The notes under the pieces: model-generated
What the model was told of the DNA's origin: nothing
Database searches by the model: none
What the model saw: the letters and a program-made list of their open reading frames with translations, nothing else
Origin: Rubrivivax sp.
GTDB taxonomy: Bacteria; Pseudomonadota; Gammaproteobacteria; Burkholderiales; Burkholderiaceae_C
NCBI GenBank assembly: GCA_024641965.1
Contig: JAHECC010000002.1
Coordinates: 1 to 40,046, forward strand
Length of the DNA: 40,046 bases
Direction of reading: 5' to 3'
Shown: positions 16,836 through 25,338 of the stretch, in pieces
Layout of the letters: the number at the start of each line of letters is the position of its first letter
Position numbering within the stretch: the stretch's first letter is position 1
Position numbers and translations under genes: made by a program

Positions 16836-17912
16836 ATGAGGTTCATCTTCAAGACCCGCTACGAGCAGGACATCGCCATCGTCAAGCACGGCGGCCAGGC
16901 CTTCTGGTACGGGCTGCTCGGTGTGTTCCTGCTGCTGTCGCCCTGGCTGCTGTCGGAATACATGCTGGCGCAGCTGATCTTCGTGCTGATCTATTCGGTG
17001 ATCGGCCTGGGTCTGATGCTGCTGTCGGGCTTTACCGGCCAGTTTTCGATCGGACATGCCGCCTTCATGGGCGTGGGCGCCTATGCGCAGGCGGTGCTGA
17101 GCAACGCCGGCTGGCCGTTCCCGCTGTCGCTGGCCTGCGCCGGCGGGTTGTCGGCCATTGTCGGCATCGCCATCGGTGTGCCGGCGCTGCGTGTCAAGGG
17201 CATCTACCTGGGCATCGCCACGCTGGCCTTCGGCTTCATCGTCGAAGAGGGCCTCGCGCGCTGGGAATCGGTCACCGGCGGCAATGCCGGCATGCACGTC
17301 AAGGATCCGTCGATCTTCGGCTGGAAGCTCGACAGCAATATCGAGTTCTACTTCCTGTGCTTGGCGGTGACCGTGGCCGCGACGCTGGCGGTGCTGAACC
17401 TGCTGCGCTCGCCCACCGGGCGCGCCTTTGTCGCGATCCGCGATTCGGAGATCTCGGCGCAGAGCATGGGCATCCACCTGGCGCGGTACAAGACCACGTC
17501 CTTCGCGCTGTCGGCGGCGCTGGCCGGCCTGGGCGGCGCACTTTATGCGCACAAGATCAAGTTCCTGTCGCCCGAGCAGTTCGGCATCCTGCAGTCGATC
17601 GACCTGCTGCTGATGGTCGTCATCGGCGGCCTGGGCTCGGTGCACGGCGCCTTTCTGGGCGCGATCTTCCTGATCACGATGCCGCAGCTGATCGCCATGG
17701 GCAAGGACTACCTGCCGCAGTCGGTGGGACAGTCGCCGGGGCTGCAGGCGGTGGTCTATGGCGCGGTGCTGGTCGCCTTCGTGATGTTCGAGCCGCATGG
17801 GCTGTACGGCCGCTGGCTGAAGATCCGCACCTACCTGCAGGTGTTTCCCTTCTACCGCGCCGGCATGTTCAAGCGGCAGAAGGCTTTCCAGAAGTCCGAC
17901 CGGCTGAAATGA
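16836..17912 (+). CDS. livM: Liv-type ABC transporter permease LivM
   Basis: A 358-residue second permease of the importer, with about nine to ten membrane segments. The conserved motif region GLMLLSGFTGQFSIGHAAFMGVGAYA and the ATPase-contact segment MVVIGGLGSVHGAFLGA are clear. The ATG at 16836 lies just after the palindromic spacer and its ribosome site is weak. The C-terminus (to 17912) overlaps the livG start by four bases (ATGA). It pairs with LivH to form the translocation channel. Confidence 0.93.
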   Translation: MRFIFKTRYEQDIAIVKHGGQAFWYGLLGVFLLLSPWLLSEYMLAQLIFVLIYSVIGLGLMLLSGFTGQFSIGHAAFMGVGAYAQAVLSNAGWPFPLSLACAGGLSAIVGIAIGVPALRVKGIYLGIATLAFGFIVEEGLARWESVTGGNAGMHVKDPSIFGWKLDSNIEFYFLCLAVTVAATLAVLNLLRSPTGRAFVAIRDSEISAQSMGIHLARYKTTSFALSAALAGLGGALYAHKIKFLSPEQFGILQSIDLLLMVVIGGLGSVHGAFLGAIFLITMPQLIAMGKDYLPQSVGQSPGLQAVVYGAVLVAFVMFEPHGLYGRWLKIRTYLQVFPFYRAGMFKRQKAFQKSDRLK

Positions 17913-18709
17913 CGACGCCCCTGCTCAGCGCCAGCCACCTGACCGTGCAATTCGGTGGCCTGGTCGCGGTCAACGATGTCAGCTTCGACGTCGAGCGCGG
18001 CGAGGTGTTCACGCTGATCGGCCCCAACGGCGCCGGCAAGACCACGGTGTTCAACCTGATCAGCCGCATCTACCAGCCCAGCGCGGGGGGCATCCGCTTC
18101 CAGGGTGAGGACCTGATCGCACAGCCGCCGCACGCGGTGGCCGCGCTCGGCATCGCGCGCACCTTCCAGAACATCGAGCTGTTCGAGTTCGCCAGCGTGC
18201 TGCAGAACCTGCTGATCGGCACGCACACGCATCGCCGCACTTCGCTGTGGCAGGACCTGCTGTTCACCGGCGCAGTGCGGCGTGCCGAGGTGCACGCTCG
18301 CAGGAAGGCCGAGGAGGTGATCGACTTCCTCAACCTGCAGCGCTACCGCGACCTGATGGTCGCCGGGCTGCCCTACGGCGTGCGCAAGGTGGTCGAGCTG
18401 GCGCGCGCGCTGTGCGCCGAGCCCAAGCTGCTGCTGCTTGACGAGCCGTCCTCGGGTCTGAACGTCGAGGAGACCGACGACATGGCCTGGTGGATCCAGG
18501 ACATCCAGCGCGATCTCGGCATCACCGTGCTGATGGTCGAGCACGACATGAGCCTGGTGTCGAAAGTCTCCGACCGCGTGCTGGCGATGAACCAGGGCGA
18601 GGTGCTGGCGCTGGGCACGCCCGACGAGGTGCAGGCGCATCCGGGCGTGATCGAGGCCTACCTCGGCTCCACCGACGATCTGTCGAGCCTGCGCAGGGTG
18701 GCCCAATGA
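17909..18709 (+). CDS. livG: Liv-type ABC transporter ATPase LivG
   Basis: A 266-residue ATPase of the importer. Walker A is GPNGAGKTT and Walker B is LLLLDEPSSGL. The signature region reads LPYGVRKVVELARAL rather than the canonical LSGGQ, which is usual for LivG-type subunits. It also has the Q-loop (ARTFQNIELF) and the C-terminal LivG tail ending in IEAYLGS. The reading frame is open much further upstream inside livM, but only the ATG at 17909 gives the family N-terminus. Overlaps of four bases with livM and with livF show tight coupling. Confidence 0.94.
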   Translation: MTTPLLSASHLTVQFGGLVAVNDVSFDVERGEVFTLIGPNGAGKTTVFNLISRIYQPSAGGIRFQGEDLIAQPPHAVAALGIARTFQNIELFEFASVLQNLLIGTHTHRRTSLWQDLLFTGAVRRAEVHARRKAEEVIDFLNLQRYRDLMVAGLPYGVRKVVELARALCAEPKLLLLDEPSSGLNVEETDDMAWWIQDIQRDLGITVLMVEHDMSLVSKVSDRVLAMNQGEVLALGTPDEVQAHPGVIEAYLGSTDDLSSLRRVAQ

Positions 18710-19500
18710 ACGGGTCGGACAGCCGCGACGCGGACGTCATCCTGGCGCTGGCCAACGTCGAGAGCGCCTACGGGCCGATCAAGGCCATCCGCGGCGTCAG
18801 CCTGCGCGTTCGGCGCGGCGAAATCGTCACCGTGCTCGGCAGCAACGGCGCCGGCAAGAGCACGATCCTGAAGACCATCTGCGGCATCATCGATCCGTCG
18901 CGCGGCAGCATCAGCTTCAAGGGCGAGACCATCACCGCGCTCGACCCGACGCTGATAGTGCGCCGCGGCATCAGCCACGTACCCGAGGGGCGCGAGGTGT
19001 TCCCGCTGCTGTCGGTGCGCGACAACCTTTTGATGGGTGCCTATACGCGCAACGACCGCGATGCCGTGGCGCGCGACATGCAGATGGCCTACGGCTATTT
19101 CCCGATCCTGCGCGAGCGTGCGTCGCAGGACGCCGGGCTGCTGTCGGGCGGGCAGCAGCAGATGCTGGCGATTTCGCGCGCGCTGATGGCCGCGCCCGAA
19201 CTGATGCTGCTCGACGAGCCGAGCTTGGGTTTGTCGCCGAAGCTCACGCGCGAGATCTTCGAAATCGTGGTGCGCATCAACCGCGAACGCGGCACGACCA
19301 TGCTGCTGGTCGAGCAGAACGCCAACATGGCGCTGAACGTGGCCGACCACGGCTACGTGCTCGAAAACGGGCGCATCGTCATGGACGACAGCTGCGCCGT
19401 GCTGCGCGAGAAGGAGGACATCAAGGAGTTCTACCTCGGCAAGAAGGACAGCGGCGTGCGCGGCGAGCGCCGGTGGAAGAAGAAGAAGACATGGCGGTGA
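18706..19500 (+). CDS. livF: Liv-type ABC transporter ATPase LivF
   Basis: A 264-residue second ATPase. Walker A is GSNGAGKST, the signature is LSGGQQQMLAISRAL and Walker B is LMLLDEPSLGLSP. It ends in an unusual lysine-rich tail (RRWKKKKTWR). That tail is read from the same AAGAAG-rich bases that act as the ribosome site of the next gene, whose ATG at 19491 lies inside livF. The overlap of ten bases ties its translation to that of the acyl-CoA synthetase. Confidence 0.94.
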   Translation: MNGSDSRDADVILALANVESAYGPIKAIRGVSLRVRRGEIVTVLGSNGAGKSTILKTICGIIDPSRGSISFKGETITALDPTLIVRRGISHVPEGREVFPLLSVRDNLLMGAYTRNDRDAVARDMQMAYGYFPILRERASQDAGLLSGGQQQMLAISRALMAAPELMLLDEPSLGLSPKLTREIFEIVVRINRERGTTMLLVEQNANMALNVADHGYVLENGRIVMDDSCAVLREKEDIKEFYLGKKDSGVRGERRWKKKKTWR

Positions 19501-21374
19501 ACGGCTCCCTTGACCCGCACCGCATCGTCCGCGGCGACGACTTCGGCTGGAAGTCCGACGTGCTGCCGTACCGCTCGATCCCGGAGTTGTTTCGCCTGCG
19601 CGTCGAGGAATTGGGCGAGTCGACGATGATGCGCCAGAAGGAACTCGGCATCTGGCGCGCCTACAGCTGGAAAGAGGTGGCGACGATCGTCGACCAGATC
19701 GGCGCCGGCATGGCGAGCCTGGGCTTCGAGCCGGGCGAGGTGGCCTCGGTGCTTTCCAACACCTGCCGCGAATGGGTCTGGTGCGACCTGGCCGTGCAGT
19801 CGGCGGGCGGCGTGTGCAACGGCATCTATCCCACCGACGCCGCGCCGCAGGTGGAGTTCCTGTGCGCCGATTCGCGCACCGTGATGCTGTTCGTGGAGGA
19901 CGACGAGCAGCTCGACAAGTACCTCGAAATCGCCGACCGCCTGCCGCTGGTGCGCCGCATCGTGGTCTTCGACATGGAAGGCCTGGGCGGCTTCGACGAC
20001 GCGCGTGTGATCAGCCTGGACCAACTGCGCGAGCTCGGCCGCCTGCACCTGAAGCAGCACCCGGAAGTGATGGCGCAGCGCCGCCGATCACGCAACCCGT
20101 CGGACGTGGCGGTGCTGGTCTATACCTCGGGCACCACCGGCCGCCCCAAGGGCGCGATGATCAGCCAGGACAACATCTGCGCGGTGCTGGCGTCGCTGTC
20201 GGCGACGCTGTACGAGGGCCTGCCGCGCGGCGGCGAGCGCATTGCGTTCCTGCCGCTGTGCCACATCGCCGAGCGCATGATCGGCGAGTTCGTGCCGCTC
20301 GAACGCGGCTCGGTGGTCAACTTCGTCGAAAACCCGGAGACGGTGTTCGAGGACCTGCGCGAGGTGCGGCCGCAGCTGTTCTTTGCCGTGCCCCGGGTGT
20401 GGGAGAAGATCTACTCGCAGGTGTCGATCGGCCTGAGCGAGGCCGACCGGCTGCAGCGCGCGGCCTACGCCTGGGCGGTGCGCGTGGGCAAGGAGCTCGC
20501 GCAGTGCACGCTCGACAAGCGCGCGCCGCCGGCGATGCTGCGCTGGCGCTATCAGCTGGCGCGCCGGCTGGTGCTCGACAACGTCAAGCGCATGATCGGC
20601 ATGGACCGCGTCGAGGTCGGCCTGACCGGCGCGGCGCCGATCTCGCCCGAGCTGATCCGCTGGTTCCTGGCGCTGGGCATCCCGCTGCGCGAAGGCTGGG
20701 GCATGACCGAGACCTGCGGTGGCGGCACGGTCACGCCGCGCGACGGCATGCGCCCCGGCAGCATCGGCCGGCCGGGCCCGGGCCTGGAGATGCGCATCGC
20801 CGAGGGCGACAACCAGATCCTGCTGCGCGGGCCGAACGTGATTCTGGGCTACCTGAACCAGCCGGAAAAGACCGCCGAGACGATCGACGCCGACGGCTGG
20901 CTGCACACCGGCGACGTAGGGCATGTCGACGACGACGGCTACTTCTACATCACCGACCGGATGAAGGACATCATCATCACCGCCGGCGGCAAGAACGTCA
21001 CCCCCAGCGAGATCGAGAACGATCTGAAGTTCTCCCCGTACATCACCGATGCGGTGGTGGTGGGCGACAAGCGCCCGTACCTGGTGGTGATCGTGATGAT
21101 CGACCAGGAAAATGTCGAGAAGTTCGCCCAGGACCACGACGTGCCCTTCGGCAACTACGCCAGCCTGACGCAATCTCGCGAGATCCAGACGCTGATCTGG
21201 GCCGAGATCGAGCGCGTGAACAAGAGCTTTGCGCGCGTCGAACAGATCAAGAAGTTCTACCTGCTGCAAAACCAGCTCACGGCCGAGGACGAAGAACTGA
21301 CGCCGACGATGAAGCTCAAACGCAAACTGGTCGAGAAGAAGTACGCCGAGGCGATCGAGGCGATGTACCGTTGA
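19491..21374 (+). CDS. long-chain-type (FAA1-like) acyl-CoA synthetase in the liv operon
   Basis: A 627-residue ANL enzyme of the long-chain acyl-CoA synthetase type, longer than the 515-residue synthetase at 4769. The motifs are VYTSGTTGRPKGAMIS, the A5-type GWGMTETCGGG, HTGDVGHVDDDGY and the C-terminal TPTMKLKRK around the catalytic lysine. The ATG at 19491 is preferred to 19473 because GAAGAAGAAG lies just before it. It is embedded between livF and the binding-protein gene, so the imported substrate is probably a carboxylic acid that is turned into its CoA ester on arrival. Aromatic, fatty and alicyclic acids are all possible. Confidence 0.92.
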   Translation: MAVNGSLDPHRIVRGDDFGWKSDVLPYRSIPELFRLRVEELGESTMMRQKELGIWRAYSWKEVATIVDQIGAGMASLGFEPGEVASVLSNTCREWVWCDLAVQSAGGVCNGIYPTDAAPQVEFLCADSRTVMLFVEDDEQLDKYLEIADRLPLVRRIVVFDMEGLGGFDDARVISLDQLRELGRLHLKQHPEVMAQRRRSRNPSDVAVLVYTSGTTGRPKGAMISQDNICAVLASLSATLYEGLPRGGERIAFLPLCHIAERMIGEFVPLERGSVVNFVENPETVFEDLREVRPQLFFAVPRVWEKIYSQVSIGLSEADRLQRAAYAWAVRVGKELAQCTLDKRAPPAMLRWRYQLARRLVLDNVKRMIGMDRVEVGLTGAAPISPELIRWFLALGIPLREGWGMTETCGGGTVTPRDGMRPGSIGRPGPGLEMRIAEGDNQILLRGPNVILGYLNQPEKTAETIDADGWLHTGDVGHVDDDGYFYITDRMKDIIITAGGKNVTPSEIENDLKFSPYITDAVVVGDKRPYLVVIVMIDQENVEKFAQDHDVPFGNYASLTQSREIQTLIWAEIERVNKSFARVEQIKKFYLLQNQLTAEDEELTPTMKLKRKLVEKKYAEAIEAMYR

Positions 21375-21402
21375 ACCCGTAGACCCCAACCCAAGGAGAC
21401 CG

Positions 21403-22566
21403 ATGATGAAACCGCTGTTTACCGCCATGGCCGCGACGCTGGCCTTGTGCGCCGGATCGGCGCAGGCCCAGCAGGGCGTGACCAAGGACGAGATCCTGGT
21501 CGGCACGATCCAGGACATTTCCGGCCCGTTGGCCGCTTTCGGCAAGGCCGTGCGCCAGGGCATGCAGTTGCGCGCGGACGAGATCAACGAGCAGGGCGGC
21601 ATCCACGGCCGCAAGATCAAGCTGGTGGTCGAGGACTCGGGCTACGACCCGAAGCGCGCAGTGCTGGCCGCGCAGAAGCTGGTCAATCAAGACAAGATCT
21701 TCATCATGGCCGGGCACATCGGCACGGCGCAGAACAACGCGGCCATGCCGATCCAGTTCGAGAAGAACGTGATCAACTTCCTGCCCGTGACCGCGGCGCG
21801 CGAAATGTACGAGCCGCTGAACAGGCTGAAGTATTCCTTCGCCGTGACCTACTACGACCAGATGCGCACCTGGCTGCCGAAGATGGTCAAGGACAAGGGC
21901 GCGAAGAAGGTCTGCGCGCATTACCAGGACGACGAGTTCGGCCTGGAGGTGCTGCGCGGCGCCGAAGCCGGGCTGAAGTCGATCAACATGGAACTGGTGG
22001 AAAAGACCTCGTACAAGCGCGGGTCCACCGACTTCTCGTCGCAGGTGGCCAAACTCAAGAGCGCCGGCTGCGATCTGGTGGTGATGGGCACCATCATCCG
22101 TGAAACCCTCGGCACCATCGGCGAGTCGCGCAAGACCGGCTTCAACCCGACCTTCCTGGGCTCCAGCGCGGCTTATACCGAGCTGATCCACAAGCTGGGC
22201 GGTCCGGCGATGAACGGCCTATACGCCTCGATGACGGCGCAGGTGCCCTACCTGGACGAGGCCGCGCAGCCGCTGCGCTTCTGGGCGACCAAGGCGAAGA
22301 CCAAGTTCAACGAGGACCCGACCGTGTTCACGGCCTACGGTTACACCATCATCGACACCTTCATCCAGGCGGCGCAGAAGGTGGGCCCGAACCTGAGCAC
22401 CGACACTTTCATCAAGGCGATGGACACGATGAGCCTGCCGCCCGACATCTTCGGCGCGCCGGCGATGACCTTCACCGCGACCAAACGGCTGGGAAGCGAC
22501 GCCTCGCGCCTGTCGCAGATCACTGATGGCAAGTGGAAGGTGGTGGCCGACTACGCGAAACCCTGA
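21403..22566 (+). CDS. livK: Liv-type ABC transporter substrate-binding protein
   Basis: A 387-residue periplasmic binding protein (Peripla_BP_6). The signal peptide is MMKPLFTAMAATLALCAGSA, cut near AQA/QQ. The mature start VTKDEILVGTIQDISGPLAAFG is typical of the family. AAGGAGAC lies ideally before the ATG. It is the last gene of the liv operon, 28 bases after the synthetase and followed by a strong terminator. The branched-chain amino acid label is by family only; the neighbouring synthetase suggests an organic-acid ligand. Confidence 0.92.
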   Translation: MMKPLFTAMAATLALCAGSAQAQQGVTKDEILVGTIQDISGPLAAFGKAVRQGMQLRADEINEQGGIHGRKIKLVVEDSGYDPKRAVLAAQKLVNQDKIFIMAGHIGTAQNNAAMPIQFEKNVINFLPVTAAREMYEPLNRLKYSFAVTYYDQMRTWLPKMVKDKGAKKVCAHYQDDEFGLEVLRGAEAGLKSINMELVEKTSYKRGSTDFSSQVAKLKSAGCDLVVMGTIIRETLGTIGESRKTGFNPTFLGSSAAYTELIHKLGGPAMNGLYASMTAQVPYLDEAAQPLRFWATKAKTKFNEDPTVFTAYGYTIIDTFIQAAQKVGPNLSTDTFIKAMDTMSLPPDIFGAPAMTFTATKRLGSDASRLSQITDGKWKVVADYAKP

Positions 22567-22588
22567 ACCCGCGGCGCGAAGGTGCCGT

Positions 22589-22619
22589 GACGGCCGCCCT
22601 TGAGGCGGCCGTCTTGTTT
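22589..22619 (+). terminator. rho-independent terminator of the liv operon
   Basis: A perfect ten-base stem, GACGGCCGCC (22589-22598) and GGCGGCCGTC (22604-22613), with a five-base loop is followed directly by TTGTTT. It lies 22 bases after the binding-protein gene. Confidence 0.85.
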
Positions 22620-22629
22620 GCAGCGCCTC

Positions 22630-22635
22630 GATAAT
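22630..22635 (+). promoter_or_regulatory. -10-like element of rlmD
   Basis: GATAAT ends seven bases before the rlmD ATG and no ribosome site intervenes, which fits a leaderless or nearly leaderless message. No clear -35 is seen; the terminator T-run is just upstream. Confidence 0.4.
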
Positions 22636-22642
22636 CGGCGCG

Positions 22643-24019
22643 ATGACGACGAGCGAATGGTTGACGGTCGAATCACTCGACCTGGACGCGCAGGGCGTGG
22701 CGCGCAAGAGCGACGGCAAGGTGGTGTTCATCGAGGGCGCGCTGCCCGGCGAGGAGGTCACCTGCAGCGCGGGCAAGCGCAAGAACAACTGGGAGCAGGG
22801 CACGATGACGGCGCTGCGGCGCGAGAGCGCGCAGCGCGTGCGCCCGGGTTGCCCGCACTTCGGCCTGCACGCCGGGGCCTGCGGCGGCTGCAAGATGCAG
22901 CATCTGCACGCGGCAGCGCAGGTGGCGGTGAAGCAGCGCGTGCTCGAGGACCAGCTGTGGCACCTGGCCAAGGTGAAGCCGGAGATCGTGCTGCGGCCGA
23001 TCGAAGGGCCGGCCTGGGGCTACCGTCATCGCGCGCGGCTGTCTGTGCGCCATGTGGCGAAGAAGGGGACCGTGCTGATCGGCTTTCACGAACGCAAGTC
23101 GCGTTACGTCGCCGACATGCAGGTCTGTCCGGTGCTGCCCGCCGCGGTGAGCGCGCTGCTGATGCCGCTGCGCGAACTGATCGGCGCAATGGAGCAGCGC
23201 GACCGCCTGCCGCAGATCGAACTGGCCTGCGGCGACGTGGTCACGGCGTTGGTGCTGCGCCACCTGGAGCCGCTGAGCCAGGCCGACCTGGCGCGGCTGC
23301 GCGAGTTCGCCACGCGCCACGCGGTGCAATGGTGGCTGCAGCCCAAGGGGCCCGACAGCGTGGTGCGGCTGGACGGCGACGACCGCGAACTGGATTACGC
23401 ACTGCCTGAGTTCGGGTTGCGCCTGCCTTTCCGGCCCACCGATTTCACGCAAGTGAATGCGGCCATCAACCGAGTGCTCGTCGGACGTGCATTGCGCTTG
23501 CTGGACCCGCAGCCTGCCGAACGTGTGATCGACTGGTTCTGTGGCCTCGGCAACTTCAGCCTGCCGCTGGCCACACGTGCCGGAGCGGTACTGGGCATCG
23601 AGGGCAGCGCGGTGCTGGTGCAGCGCGCCGGCGAGAACGCGGCCCGGAACAGTCTGGCGCAAAAGGCCAGCTTCCTACAGCGCGATCTGTTCGAGCTTTC
23701 GGCCGATGACCTGGTCGCACTCGGCGGGGCCGACCGGTGGCTGATCGATCCGCCGCGCGAAGGCGCCTTCGCGCTGGCCAAGGCGGTGGCCGAACTGCAT
23801 GCGCAGCCGCGGGCAGGGTGGTTGCCGCCGCGGCGCATCGTCTATGTCAGCTGCAACCCGGCGACGCTGGCACGCGATGCCGGACTGCTGGTGCATCAGG
23901 CCGGCTATCGCTGCAGCCATGCCGGCGTGGTCAACATGTTTGCGCACACCGCGCATGTCGAGAGCCTGGCGGTGTTCGATCTGCAGGCGGCGGACCTGAC
24001 GGGCATGCGCCAAGGGTAA
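22643..24019 (+). CDS. rlmD: 23S rRNA (uracil-1939-C5)-methyltransferase RlmD
   Basis: A 458-residue rRNA methyltransferase. The N-terminal TRAM domain (to about 60) is followed by an iron-sulfur cluster set: Cys70, Cys80 and Cys83 in [14 protein letters not shown], with a fourth Cys in MQVCPVLP near 160. The SAM-binding motif is [14 protein letters not shown], then DPPREGA, and the nucleophile Cys is in [12 protein letters not shown]. This set fits RlmD (RumA) and its paralogue RlmC less well, because of the TRAM domain and length. The gene stands alone between the liv terminator and the cupin gene. Confidence 0.93.
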   Translation: MTTSEWLTVESLDLDAQGVARKSDGKVVFIEGALPGEEVTCSAGKRKNNWEQGTMTALRRESAQRVRPGCPHFGLHAGACGGCKMQHLHAAAQVAVKQRVLEDQLWHLAKVKPEIVLRPIEGPAWGYRHRARLSVRHVAKKGTVLIGFHERKSRYVADMQVCPVLPAAVSALLMPLRELIGAMEQRDRLPQIELACGDVVTALVLRHLEPLSQADLARLREFATRHAVQWWLQPKGPDSVVRLDGDDRELDYALPEFGLRLPFRPTDFTQVNAAINRVLVGRALRLLDPQPAERVIDWFCGLGNFSLPLATRAGAVLGIEGSAVLVQRAGENAARNSLAQKASFLQRDLFELSADDLVALGGADRWLIDPPREGAFALAKAVAELHAQPRAGWLPPRRIVYVSCNPATLARDAGLLVHQAGYRCSHAGVVNMFAHTAHVESLAVFDLQAADLTGMRQG

Positions 24020-24037
24020 GTCACAGGTGCGCAGGTA

Positions 24038-24055
24038 GTCACGGTCGTTACTATC
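24038..24055 (+). promoter_or_regulatory. predicted MarR operator upstream of the cupin gene
   Basis: GTCACGGTCGTTACTATC contains the imperfect palindrome GTCACG-GT-CGTTAC. Seventeen of its 18 bases recur in the same orientation at 30218-30201, upstream of the dehydrogenase/TRAP/marR operon. It ends 26 bases before the cupin ATG and includes TACTAT, a possible -10 box, so a bound repressor would block the promoter. The assignment to the local MarR protein is inference. Confidence 0.7.
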
Positions 24056-24081
24056 TGCGCCAGACGAACTCGACGACCCGG

Positions 24082-24891
24082 ATGCAAGCGGCCTACACCT
24101 ACGAACCCGGCGCGCGGGTGCACATCTTCGACGCACGTGATCTGCCCTGGCAGGACACCAGCGAGCCCGGACTGCGGCTCAAGCCGGTGCGCTATGACGA
24201 CGCCGCCGGCCACTATCTCGGCCTCGTTGGCTTCGCACCGCTGACGCGCAGCGGATTGCACCAGCACCAGGGAGTGGCGACCAGCTTCATCATCGACGGG
24301 AGCCTTTGCGACCATGCCGGCGAGGTGGGCCTGCACCAGGCGGGCATCAACCTGGCGGGTGCGACGCATGACGCGGTGTCCTACCAGAACACCCTGCTCG
24401 TGTCCCGGCTCGAAGGCCCGGTGCTCTACGCTTTCGAGCGCGGCGACGTCAGCGGGTTGCATGCCGGCTCGCGGCTGGCGGCCTTCGACAATCCGGCACC
24501 CGAGGTGTCACCGGACATCAACGTCAATGTGGATGCGTTGAACGCGCAGCAGACCGGCATCGAGCGGGTGCGCCGCCAGACGATCTTCGACTATGCCGGC
24601 ACCGGCAGCGCACACCGCTTCGTGCAGCTGGCGCTGGCGCCGGGCGCCGAATGCCCGGCCTGGCGCTGTACGCACCTGAGCGAGTTCTGGATTCGCGGCG
24701 GGCTGCTGCAGATCGATGGACGCACTGCGCATGCGAACTGCTTCGTGATCATCGAACCGGGCGCCACCGTTCGCATGGCCTCGCCTTTCGGTGCCTTGCT
24801 GCTGGCCTGGGCCGAAGGCCCGGAAGCCTGGCTGGACGAGGCGGCGGTCGGCCGCGCACGCGCGCAGCGCCTAAGCCTGTTCGGCTTCTGA
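24082..24891 (+). CDS. two-lobed cupin protein of the ChrR-like type
   Basis: A 269-residue cytoplasmic protein without a signal peptide. The first lobe (about 25-115) has His60, His62 and a late His96 in the GLHQHQG...GATHDA pattern, but the usual glutamate of the first cupin motif is replaced. The second lobe (about 165-255) keeps the order WRCTHLSEFWIRGG (His198, Glu201) but lacks the last histidine. Each half therefore has an incomplete metal site. Cupins of this kind include diketone and hydroxyacetophenone cleaving dioxygenases and the ChrR anti-sigma partner. The frame is open far upstream, but the ATG at 24082 gives the family-like start. It meets marR tail to tail with a 21-base overlap. 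Confidence 0.75.
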   Translation: MQAAYTYEPGARVHIFDARDLPWQDTSEPGLRLKPVRYDDAAGHYLGLVGFAPLTRSGLHQHQGVATSFIIDGSLCDHAGEVGLHQAGINLAGATHDAVSYQNTLLVSRLEGPVLYAFERGDVSGLHAGSRLAAFDNPAPEVSPDINVNVDALNAQQTGIERVRRQTIFDYAGTGSAHRFVQLALAPGAECPAWRCTHLSEFWIRGGLLQIDGRTAHANCFVIIEPGATVRMASPFGALLLAWAEGPEAWLDEAAVGRARAQRLSLFGF

Positions 24892-25338
24892 CAGCGCTGC
24901 GATCAGGCTGTCGACGGTGCGCTCCATCTGCTGCAGGTCGGCTGCCGCGACCTTGCCGAAGAGCTGTGTCTCGCGCGACCGGGCGTGCATGCCGATGGTC
25001 TTGAACAGCGCCAAACCAGCCGGGTTCAGCCACAACAACGTTCGCCGCGCGTCGGCGGCATCGGGTTGCCTGATCAGCCGCTGATGGCGGCTGAGCGCCG
25101 TCACCGCACGGCTGATGCTCATCTTGTCCAGCCCGGTGATGTCGGCCAGGTCGCGCGCCGCCACACCGGGATGGCTGGCCAGCACCACCATCACGCGCCA
25201 CTCGTTCAACGACACCTGGTGCTTGCGCGCCAGCGTCTCGGTGAAGGGGCGCGCGGTCAGGTTGACCACGCGCACCAGCTTGAAGAACAGCGAACTGTCG
25301 ATCGGCAGCGCGGCCGCTTCGCGCCGGGCTAGTTTCAC
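24871..25338 (-). CDS. MarR-family transcriptional regulator
   Basis: A 155-residue winged-helix regulator. The DNA-binding region runs from about 45 to 105: LNEWRVMVVLASHPG, the helix-turn-helix ARDLADITGLDKMSISRAVTAL with recognition helix at about 71-85, and the wing (DAADARRT, 93-100). N- and C-terminal helices would form the dimer. The frame is open upstream, but the GTG at 25338 forms a GTGA overlap with the stop of the TRAP binding-protein gene, matching the coupling seen at dctQ. It is the last gene of the operon and probably represses both the operon and the convergent cupin gene through the two matching 18-base sites. Confidence 0.9.
   Translation of the reverse strand: MKLARREAAALPIDSSLFFKLVRVVNLTARPFTETLARKHQVSLNEWRVMVVLASHPGVAARDLADITGLDKMSISRAVTALSRHQRLIRQPDAADARRTLLWLNPAGLALFKTIGMHARSRETQLFGKVAAADLQQMERTVDSLIAALSEAEQA

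Noticed and set aside
16780-16839. A 19-codon open frame whose stop overlaps the livM ATG, as if it were a coupling peptide
   Set aside because: It has no ribosome site and lies in a repeat-like GC-rich spacer; such a short frame is expected by chance.
17357-17908. Upstream extension of livG by 184 codons inside livM
   Set aside because: The extension is an out-of-frame read of livM; the ATG at 17909 gives the proper ABC start and an ATGA overlap.
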